Of a stretch of DNA of 53,882 nt, positions 46,337 to 53,882 are shown one piece after another. Source of the stretch: Rhodopirellula sp. (lineage in GTDB: Bacteria; Planctomycetota; Planctomycetia; Planctomycetales; Planctomycetaceae); the NCBI GenBank assembly GCA_013203845.1, contig JABMPE010000074.1, positions 1-53,882 of the forward strand. Reading direction: 5' to 3'. The notes under the pieces were generated by a model, which made no database searches, was not told the DNA's origin, and was given only the letters and a program-made list of their open reading frames with translations. The position numbers and the translations under genes are program-made. Within the stretch, counting starts at the first letter, position 1, and every line of letters begins with the position of its first letter.

Positions 46337-49300
46337 TCAGCCAGGAAACTGTCCGGTATCGATGAAATCGCGAAGCTGCGAACTTACTGTTTTCGACGCT
46401 TCCTGAAGCGCAGGGAGACATTCAGCAATTCGAGTAAGATCTCCCGCCTTCCCGGCCTTTTCACATTCGAATGCCAGGTCGTGAGCATCGGTCACGCCGA
46501 AGGTGCGAAAGTTCGCCTTGCTCGTGTGTGCCATTCGTTGTGCGGTTGTCGCGTCGTCTTTCTTCAGTGCGTACTTCAAATCGGCAAGGACAATCCGACA
46601 TTCTTCCAGAAACGCGCCCGCAATCTCGCGCAGCAGGTCGCGGTCTCCCTGAGTGATTCTGAGAGCGACCGGCCAGTCGACGCGATAACTTTCCGCAGTG
46701 GTCTGCGAATCAGCAGCCTGGCTGCCGGACGCAGCAGCTTCTTCTTTGACGGCGCCGAATGTCTGAGCCCCCTCAGCAAAGAATTGACTCAGGGCGTTGA
46801 TCAACTGCCACGGTCGAACGGGCTTGGAAACGTAGTCGTCCATCCCGGATTTCAGACATAACTCGCGATCACCTTTCATGGCGTGAGCCGTCATCGCGAT
46901 AATCGGAATATGTCGGTCGGTGCCGACTTCGTTCTGACGAATTTGACGCGTCGCTTCCAGACCGTCCAGTTCCGGCATTTGAACATCCATCAAGATGACG
47001 TCGAACGTTTCGCGAGTTGCAAGGTCAACGGCTTCCTGACCATTACACGCGACAGTGCCTGAATGTCCCCACTTGTTCAACAGAGCCAACGCCAGCTTCT
47101 GGTTAACGACACTGTCTTCTGCCAGCAGAACTCGAAGCGGCGGAATCACAATCTCGCGCTGGCTCGAATGATCGGCTTCTTCCGGCAAAGAATCGTCCAT
47201 TCCATTGACGGCGAGAGCGGCGACCAGCGAATCAAACAGTTCTGACTGCTTGACGGGCTTCCGAATGTAGGCCGAAACTCCGAACTCGCGGCATTGTTGA
47301 ACATCCTCTGGACGGTCTCCGGAAGTCAGCATCATGATGACGGCCCCGGCCAGTTTTTCGTCGTTACGAATTTCCGCCGCCAGCGCGAAACCGTCTTTGT
47401 CCGGCATGTGAACGTCGCTGAGCACAAGATCGTAACCCTTGCCCGCTTCACGCGCACGCCGCAACGACGCGATTGCTTCATCCACACTTTCGACACTGGA
47501 TGTCTCAATGCCCCAGTTCGACAGCATCTCGTCGAGAATCAATCGATTCGTCGCGTTGTCGTCTACGATCAGCACGCGAGATCCCTGAACGAGCCGTTTT
47601 GACGGAGCTTTGGGCGGCGTCTCCGAAATTCCCAGACGAGCCGTAAAGTGAATCGTACTGCCTTTCCCGAGTTCGCTCTCAGCCCAGATTGTCCCCTGCA
47701 TGAGCCACGTCAACCGCGAACAGATTGTCAGACCCAGTCCCGTTCCTCCGTACTGCCGGGTCGTCGATGTGTCTGCCTGCTCGAACGCCAGAAAAACCGA
47801 CTTCAGTTTATCGCTGGCAATCCCGATTCCGGTATCCGCAACCGCAAAGTGCAGCAACACCGAATGATCATCCTGTTGATCAACGTCGACATGTACGATC
47901 ACCTCGCCCAGCGGTGTGAACTTGATGGCGTTACCAACCAGGTTCACCACCACCTGTCGCAACCGTGAAGGATCACCAATCAACGCATCCGGCACCGAAG
48001 GATCAATATGACAGGCCAGTTCCAGTTCTTCCCGGTGAGCACGGACAGAGAGTGATCTCAGGGTATCACCCAGTGTGTCGCGAATGCTGAAGACAGATGA
48101 TTCCAGTTCGAGCTTACCGGCTTCAATTTTCGAAAAGTCCAGGATGTCGTTTATCAGTTTCAACAGCGAGTCCGCTGAATCGCGAACCATTTCGAGATAT
48201 TCGTGTTGCGAACGTGTCAGCTCGGTATCGAGTACCAGTTCCGTCATCCCGATGACTGCGTTCATCGGTGTACGAATCTCGTGACTCATGTTGGCCAGGA
48301 AATCACTCTTGGCGCGGTTGGCCGCTTCGGCTGCTTCTTTCGATTCTCGAAGCTCTTTTTCCGCCTGCTTACGCTTCGTGATGTCATGCACGAAGGCGCT
48401 GAAGAGGCACGACTCCGCATCACGAATCGGTGAAATCGTGACTTCAACCGGAAACTCCCGGCCCGAACGATGTAATGCTACCAGCTCGAGCCGGCGTTGA
48501 ATGACGCGGCCATCACCCGTTTTCAGAAAGTGTTTCAAACCCGCAACGTGAGCATCACGAAACTGCTCCGGAATGATCGTGTCAGAAAGAGTTTTCCCGA
48601 GTGCTTCTTCAGACTTCCAGCCAAAGATGACTTCAGCCTGAGGATTCCAATCAATAATCGTGCCGTCAGCATCCATGCCAACGAACGCGTCGAGAGCTGT
48701 ATCAACAATCTGCCGATTCAGACGCTCACTCTGTCGCAACGCGAGTAACGCTTCCTGCTGGGCGGTAATGTCCCGCGAAACTCCGAATGTGCCGACGATG
48801 TTCCGTTCGTGGTCCCGCAGCGGGAGCTTGCTGGTTGAAACCCAGGTGGTTCGCCCGTCCGGCCAGGTTTCCTTTTCAATCTTGTCGAGCACCGGCTCGC
48901 CACGATTCATCAATTCAACTTCGTCGGCACGCGCCTCGACCGAATGTTCGTCCGTGAAAAAATCCCTGTCCGTTTTTCCAGTGGCGTCCGACGGATCCGC
49001 AAGATTAAACCAGTCGGCCATCGCGCGGCTGATTCGGATAAACCTGCTGTCCTGATCTTTGAAGTAGATATTGTCCGGCAGGTTCTCCATCAGAGACTGC
49101 AGCAGGTACCGCTCCAGTTCGAGTTCTTTGATCAGTCGCTGCCGTTCGAGTGTGTAGCGGATCGAATGCTCAAGCCGCGAGATGTCGAATACATCTTTGA
49201 CCAGATAGTCAGCGGCGCCGGCTTCAAGTGCTCGCTGGTCGATTTCGTGATCGGTCTGCCCGGTCAGAATGATGACCGGCGCTTTCGATCCAGCTGCTTT

Positions 49301-49525
49301 GGCCTGCTTAAGAACATCAATTCCGTCGGTTGCACCGAGTCGATAATCAAGCAGATAGAGCTCGTGGTTTTCAGCAATAATGCCCGCCAGGCCAGAGACG
49401 GAATCGGCGGCCCACTCAAGATCGACATTTCGACCGTTGATTTCGCGCAGCAATTCCTTCGTCAATGCGAAGGTATTTTCGTCATCGTCGATCAGCAGAA
49501 TTCGCAGCGGCTCGGGCATCAGCAC
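46337..49525 (-). CDS. Hybrid histidine kinase: REC-PAS-PAS-HisKA-HATPase-REC-REC-Hpt
   Basis: RILLIDDDENT...LLDYRLG; two PAS domains; FLANMSHEIRTPMNAVIGM; YGGTGLGLTI; RVLIVDDNATNR; RVLLAEDSVVNQ...MDVQMPELDG; Hpt-like RMAHTSKANFRTFG. Confidence 0.95.
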   Translation of the reverse strand: MLMPEPLRILLIDDDENTFALTKELLREINGRNVDLEWAADSVSGLAGIIAENHELYLLDYRLGATDGIDVLKQAKAAGSKAPVIILTGQTDHEIDQRALEAGAADYLVKDVFDISRLEHSIRYTLERQRLIKELELERYLLQSLMENLPDNIYFKDQDSRFIRISRAMADWFNLADPSDATGKTDRDFFTDEHSVEARADEVELMNRGEPVLDKIEKETWPDGRTTWVSTSKLPLRDHERNIVGTFGVSRDITAQQEALLALRQSERLNRQIVDTALDAFVGMDADGTIIDWNPQAEVIFGWKSEEALGKTLSDTIIPEQFRDAHVAGLKHFLKTGDGRVIQRRLELVALHRSGREFPVEVTISPIRDAESCLFSAFVHDITKRKQAEKELRESKEAAEAANRAKSDFLANMSHEIRTPMNAVIGMTELVLDTELTRSQHEYLEMVRDSADSLLKLINDILDFSKIEAGKLELESSVFSIRDTLGDTLRSLSVRAHREELELACHIDPSVPDALIGDPSRLRQVVVNLVGNAIKFTPLGEVIVHVDVDQQDDHSVLLHFAVADTGIGIASDKLKSVFLAFEQADTSTTRQYGGTGLGLTICSRLTWLMQGTIWAESELGKGSTIHFTARLGISETPPKAPSKRLVQGSRVLIVDDNATNRLILDEMLSNWGIETSSVESVDEAIASLRRAREAGKGYDLVLSDVHMPDKDGFALAAEIRNDEKLAGAVIMMLTSGDRPEDVQQCREFGVSAYIRKPVKQSELFDSLVAALAVNGMDDSLPEEADHSSQREIVIPPLRVLLAEDSVVNQKLALALLNKWGHSGTVACNGQEAVDLATRETFDVILMDVQMPELDGLEATRQIRQNEVGTDRHIPIIAMTAHAMKGDRELCLKSGMDDYVSKPVRPWQLINALSQFFAEGAQTFGAVKEEAAASGSQAADSQTTAESYRVDWPVALRITQGDRDLLREIAGAFLEECRIVLADLKYALKKDDATTAQRMAHTSKANFRTFGVTDAHDLAFECEKAGKAGDLTRIAECLPALQEASKTVSSQLRDFIDTGQFPG

Positions 49526-49737
49526 GTTCCATCAAAGAGGGCCACGCTTTCGACGCTCGTCTCGGAATACGAAACAACGATGCAGGCTATCATATTGACC
49601 GGTTCAGGTTCATGCCCGAACCAGAATTCCACGACAGAACACGACGTACGCTGTTAAATGTACGCTGTTACCAGAGAGCACGTCCCCCAGAACACTGCAA
49701 CTCGCCGTCCAACACTCCCGCTGTGCCGCCGCTCTCC

Positions 49738-49791
49738 AAAAAAATAGCGTGCCACCGGAATCCGCACTCGCGGAACCAGTGGACACGCTAT
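49738..49791 (-). terminator. Rho-independent terminator downstream of the acidic/Arg-block gene
   Basis: On the minus strand ATAGCGTG...CACGCTAT arms followed by TTTTTTT; extra inner pairing CCAC/GTGG and TCCGC/GCGGA. Confidence 0.8.
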
Positions 49792-49809
49792 CTAACTTTC
49801 AACGGACAG

Positions 49810-51564
49810 CTATTCGCTCGTCCTGTCGCCGCTACCCGGTCGGCGGCGACGGCGGCGAGGTGGCCTTTGACTGCCTTCACGACTTTCGCCGGGAGCCTCC
49901 GAGTGGCTCGTGGGTGCTTCCGTGCGGCTTGCGGGAGCTTCTGTGCGGCCAGCACTTCCTCGCGACGAGCTGCTACGGCCGGAGCCTCCTCGTGACGAGC
50001 CACTGCGTCCCTGGCCGGCGCCTCGAATGTTCGCCTCTACGATCGATGCCATGGCCTGTTCCCAGGTCGGCACATCATCCCAGTTATTCGCAGACGCACG
50101 GCGCGGATGAATTTCTTCGTCATCTTCTTCTTCGTTATCGTCGTCGACCGCATCTTCAACCTCACCGTCGTCAGAATCACTCGCTACGACTTTGTCTTCT
50201 GCGACTTCTACGCGTGGCTTCCGGCGGCGACGACGGCGACGCGGCCGCGACTCTTCGTCATCATCATCGGACTCTTCCTCATCGGCTGAATCCGCGACGC
50301 TTTCTTCTTCATCGTCTTCCTCTTCGACCGAATCATCCTCGGCAGTGACACGAGGCTTCCGGCGGCGACGGCGACGCTTCCGACGCGGTCGCTCCTCTTC
50401 GGCCTCTGCGTCGTCCTCAGATTCAGCAGCAGCCTCGGAATCGTCTTCCGATTCGCTTTCCTCATCAGACTCGACTTCTGCTCCGAAGTCGTCATCGGTG
50501 GGCTTGCGACGTCGGCGACGACGGCGTCTTCGACGTCTGGGTTGTTCCGAATCTTCGTCGCCAGTGTCTTCCTCTGAGTCTGCGGCGGTATCGCCTGCAT
50601 CATCTGACTCAAAATCGTCATCAACATCAGCATCGCTGTCTTCTGATTGTTCGACTTCATCATCGGTCGGTCGGCGACGACGGCGACGGCGGCGACGCTT
50701 CGGTCTTTCCTGGCCGCTTTCTTCATCGCGGCGTGCTTCCGCCGGAGATTCGTCCGTGGCATCGTCGTTTTCGTCGATTACCTTTGCTGCGACATTTTCC
50801 TCTTCGTAAGCGTCGTGCTCGAAGAAATCCTCGTCGTCATCGTCCAGAATTCCGACGCCGAAGCCGAACGAATCGTCTTCTTTCGGTCGACTCGGCTTTG
50901 GTGTACGCGATGGCCGGCTGCGTTCCGGTCGATCCTCAACGATTTCTTTTCTGGCGACAGGAGTGGCTGTTTCGACGCTGTCTCCTTCTTCGTCTGCTTT
51001 CACTTCAACCCTGACGGGTTTGGATACGCTGGGCGTTGCACCGGGCGTGTCGACTGTTCCACGAGCGGCACTTTTCTTCGCGCTCGGTCCGCCAATGTCC
51101 CAATCATCCAGTGGATCCCAGAACGAATCATCGGCACTCGACTTCGCGACACTTTTTCGAGGTGAACGCGGCTCGCGAGATTCAGCAGCCGGTTCTGGCT
51201 GACGTGACCGAACCGGAGCAGGCGTCGGAGCAGCGACTTCGTCGTCGTCTATTTCATCGTCGCCTTCAAACTCGTCGTCGTCATCGTCGTCACCAAAGAT
51301 GATGTTGATGTCGTCGTCGTCCTCTTCAAAGATGATGTCCATGTCGTCGTCATCGTCGTCGTCCGCAGAATCAGCGTCGACATACGACTCGACAGGCTCG
51401 TCCGCGGCAGGTTCCGGCTCAGCGGCGGGTTCCAGCGAAGAAAGATCGATGACTTCAAAGGGCTCATCGTCGGCGTCATTTTTTCCGACGTCGATTCCAA
51501 AGAGATCTCTAGCGAGACCTTCCCAGGCATCCGGATCATTTGTTGAATTTCGATTGGTAGTCAT
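49810..51564 (-). CDS. Low-complexity polyampholyte protein with alternating acidic and Arg-rich blocks
   Basis: N-terminal MTTNRNSTNDPDAWEGLARDLFGIDVGKN, several RRRRRRRRR blocks separated by Asp/Glu/Ser tracts, conserved-looking NNWDDVPTWEQAMASIVEANIRGAG, Gly/Ser/Arg tail. Confidence 0.75.
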   Translation of the reverse strand: MTTNRNSTNDPDAWEGLARDLFGIDVGKNDADDEPFEVIDLSSLEPAAEPEPAADEPVESYVDADSADDDDDDDMDIIFEEDDDDINIIFGDDDDDDEFEGDDEIDDDEVAAPTPAPVRSRQPEPAAESREPRSPRKSVAKSSADDSFWDPLDDWDIGGPSAKKSAARGTVDTPGATPSVSKPVRVEVKADEEGDSVETATPVARKEIVEDRPERSRPSRTPKPSRPKEDDSFGFGVGILDDDDEDFFEHDAYEEENVAAKVIDENDDATDESPAEARRDEESGQERPKRRRRRRRRRPTDDEVEQSEDSDADVDDDFESDDAGDTAADSEEDTGDEDSEQPRRRRRRRRRRRKPTDDDFGAEVESDEESESEDDSEAAAESEDDAEAEEERPRRKRRRRRRKPRVTAEDDSVEEEDDEEESVADSADEEESDDDDEESRPRRRRRRRKPRVEVAEDKVVASDSDDGEVEDAVDDDNEEEDDEEIHPRRASANNWDDVPTWEQAMASIVEANIRGAGQGRSGSSRGGSGRSSSSRGSAGRTEAPASRTEAPTSHSEAPGESREGSQRPPRRRRRRPGSGDRTSE

Positions 51565-51891
51565 GCGTTAATTAATCTCAAGCACTAACAGGATGGGCAT
51601 TCGGAGTTCGGCGGGAGCGGCCATCTGGCTGCAGAACGCTGCGGCGTTGAGGCTCCCGCGACGAATCCGACAGGTTATGGTGAGAAATCTGCCGTGCGGC
51701 GGATTTTCAGAGAGTCGGAAAGTGCCGCGGAGTCTAGCGACAAGGACGTTTCGCCGCTATTTGGTGGACACGAAATCTCAACGCCCACACAGGTTCGACA
51801 CTCGACGAATCAACATTGACACTCCAGGCCGGTCGCAAATACAAGCACTTCCTACCCGTTTTCATGATGTCAGGATCCCGGAGCGACAAGG

Positions 51892-53208
51892 ATGTCCTCT
51901 CTCTTTTCAGCTCGAACGCCGCTGATTTTGTGCCTTTCCGCCGCATTGACCGGTTGCGGAGGCTCCGAGACTCCCAAGACCGATACCGTTGGAACGGCTC
52001 CCCGGCAAACGGCTCCGGTCACCAGCTCGCCCCCCGGAGAGCAGGCGGCGGAACTGGTCGAGCAGGCCATTTCCGAGATCAGGGACCAGAAGTTCGATGA
52101 CGCCATCACCAGCCTCAACAAGGCCATTGATACCGACCATCAGAACGCCGAAGCCTGTTTTCAGCGAGCCGGCCTGCTGGCTGACGCGGGACAGGACCAG
52201 CTCGCTCTGAGTGACTATTCGCGAGCCGTGGAACTTGATCCGAACGACGTCCGCTACCGCAATATGCGAGGCCTGTTCCTGCTGACACGCAGCCAGCTCG
52301 AACCCGCTCTGACTGACTTCACCGAGGCCGTCCGGATCGACCCGAAATACATTCAGGCGTGGAACAACCGCGGTCTGGTGAAGCTTGCGAAGACCGAATT
52401 TCACGCGGCCATTGACGACTTCAACAAAGCTGTCGAAATCGACCCGACCTACGCCGACGGTTTTAATAACCGCGGGTTTGCGTGGTTCAAAATGGAAGTC
52501 TACGACAAAGCGCTGGCCGACTTCGACAAGACGCTGGAACTGAAGCCCGGCTATGTCAACGCCCTGAACAACCGGGGAATGCTCCACCTGCGTATAAAAC
52601 GGCATCGGGAAGCCGTCGCCGACTTCACCGAAGCCATCACCCACGACGAGAACAACCCGAAGCATTACCAGAACCGGATGAATGCCTACACCGCGCTCGG
52701 CATGGCCGACAACGCTCAGGCTGACCGCAATCGAATTGTATGGCTCGTCAAACTGGGCCAGCTGAACAATCTCGTCGCACAGACTCCCGAACAGCCCGAA
52801 GGATACATCCAGCGAGCCAGCCATCTGGCTGCTGCTGGCCAGCACGACATCGCACTGGTCAACTACGAGCAGGCCATTCAGGTGGCATCCGACAAAGCTA
52901 CACCGTGGACCGGTCGCGCGAAGTACTGGTTGCAGCAAGGCAATTTCACCGAAGCCATCGCTGACGCCACGAAAGCCATCGAAACAGAGTTCAGTCACCC
53001 GGCCCTTTCAATCCGCGGCGACGCGTATCTCCAGCAGGGCAACTACGACAAAGCCATCGCCGACTACACCGCCGCCAAGCGTCTCGACCCGAGTGTTGCT
53101 CAAGCTTACTACAAACGAGCCCTCCAGCGGCGGCAACAGGGCAACGAAGCCGGCTTTCGAGCTGACTTCGAAACCGCGCAGCAGCTCGATCCGCAGATCG
53201 GTCAGTAA
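51892..53208 (+). CDS. TPR-repeat lipoprotein
   Basis: Lipobox LTGC after a hydrophobic signal; many TPR units (AIDDFNKAVEIDPTYADGFNNRGFAWFKMEVYDKALADFDKTLELKPGY). Confidence 0.9.
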   Translation: MSSLFSARTPLILCLSAALTGCGGSETPKTDTVGTAPRQTAPVTSSPPGEQAAELVEQAISEIRDQKFDDAITSLNKAIDTDHQNAEACFQRAGLLADAGQDQLALSDYSRAVELDPNDVRYRNMRGLFLLTRSQLEPALTDFTEAVRIDPKYIQAWNNRGLVKLAKTEFHAAIDDFNKAVEIDPTYADGFNNRGFAWFKMEVYDKALADFDKTLELKPGYVNALNNRGMLHLRIKRHREAVADFTEAITHDENNPKHYQNRMNAYTALGMADNAQADRNRIVWLVKLGQLNNLVAQTPEQPEGYIQRASHLAAAGQHDIALVNYEQAIQVASDKATPWTGRAKYWLQQGNFTEAIADATKAIETEFSHPALSIRGDAYLQQGNYDKAIADYTAAKRLDPSVAQAYYKRALQRRQQGNEAGFRADFETAQQLDPQIGQ

Positions 53209-53787
53209 CAGAACTGCGCGATTCGTAATTTCAACGCAGGCACATGCGATGAAACAGGCGTGGATTCACCAGCTAAAGATTCGAGTGGGGATCCGTGAGA
53301 CGTAGAGCTGATTGTTACTGCGGTCTGACGAGTTGCTTCAAGTTCTGTTACGACGCAAGACCTCATCAGTCGCTCGGCTACCGGACGCCCCGAGAAGTCC
53401 ACAACAGCCGCTGATTCCGCCGCCGCGATCCACCTGAGAAATCGCGGCCGCTGGCCCGTATGTTGGGGTTCCATTCAATCCCGTCCCAATGAGCCCTGCG
53501 TTGTACGCCAGCCAGTCGGCGGAATTTTCGACAACGACGGCGAAATCTTAGACAACACGACGACTCCTGGTTCCGGCCAGACGCTCTGTAGACTCGTCGT
53601 CACCCACTCTGTGAAGTTGAACAGTGGTGGTCGAAACGCATTTGCGACTCGCAAGTGGCTGTCGTTGTTGCCTTTTGGTGAAAAATCGGATTCCGAAGGG
53701 ATCGCTGCTCTTCTATTGGCATCAAATGTGCGCTCGGTATGAGTTCAACGTTGCGGTCTTATTATTTCAATCAGACAGAGAGTTCCC

Positions 53788-53882
53788 ATGCGCATCGTCC
53801 GCTTGCCCCGCCGCCGTTCTTTGCCATCGCGATCCGGGTTCACGTTGATTGAACTGCTGGTAGTGATCGCGATCATCGCGAT
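53788..53882 (+). CDS. Prepilin-type N-terminal methylation-domain protein (DUF1559-like), truncated by window end
   Basis: MRIVRLPRRRSLPSRSGFTLIELLVVIAIIA prepilin cleavage/methylation motif; 3' end outside window. Confidence 0.85.
   Translation, partial: MRIVRLPRRRSLPSRSGFTLIELLVVIAIIA

Noticed and set aside
50192-50809. 205-aa poly-Ser/Arg plus-strand ORF
   Set aside because: Mirror image of the acidic/Arg-block gene on the other strand; GAC/GAA/TCG tracts and CGR tracts read as Ser/Arg in antisense. The minus ORF has ordered termini and a good start, so it is preferred.
51907-52998. 363-aa minus-strand ORF with repeated VGRVDFDSFVEVV-like units
   Set aside because: Apparent repeats are the antisense reading of TPR units of the plus-strand lipoprotein.
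1-53882. CRISPR arrays, rRNA, tRNA, integrase or prophage genes
   Set aside because: No regularly spaced identical repeats, no recognisable rRNA or tRNA sequence, and no integrase or phage structural motif noticed; the only mobile-element trace is the IS5-type remnant. Absence is by eye only; tRNAscan/Infernal would settle it.

Overview
This 53.9-kb window is a gene-dense bacterial chromosome segment with a strongly Planctomycetes-like repertoire: a sulfatase, a PQQ-type beta-propeller protein, Gfo/Idh/MocA oxidoreductases, a DUF1559-type prepilin start, many sensory and regulatory proteins, and long shadow ORFs. I support about 38 coding regions. They include a RR-PAS-SpoIIE phosphatase, SLC13 transporter, P-type ATPase, MotB/OmpA protein, cupredoxin-like protein, D-threonine-aldolase-like enzyme, GspE/PilB ATPase, CvpA-like protein, FHA-EAL protein, NapH/NapG-like polyferredoxin with an FMN-binding partner, PhyH, SSS symporter, sigma-54 activator, acyltransferase-3/SGNH, Ldh-family dehydrogenase, IspG, an ABC exporter, RR-HATPase, a large hybrid histidine kinase, an acidic/Arg-block protein and a TPR lipoprotein. 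No rRNA, tRNA or CRISPR array was recognised. The observations I rate highest are: (1) a membrane-embedded sigma-54 enhancer-binding protein with a PDZ-like N-terminus; (2) a single-chain NapH+NapG-like polyferredoxin with an internal Tat-like motif, one base from an FMN_bind protein; (3) a PilB/GspE ATPase with its own signal peptide and transmembrane region; (4) a polyampholyte protein with alternating Arg and Asp/Glu blocks; (5) several gene remnants and palindromic or dispersed repeats in the intergenic regions. All family assignments come from reading motifs by eye; no database search was run.
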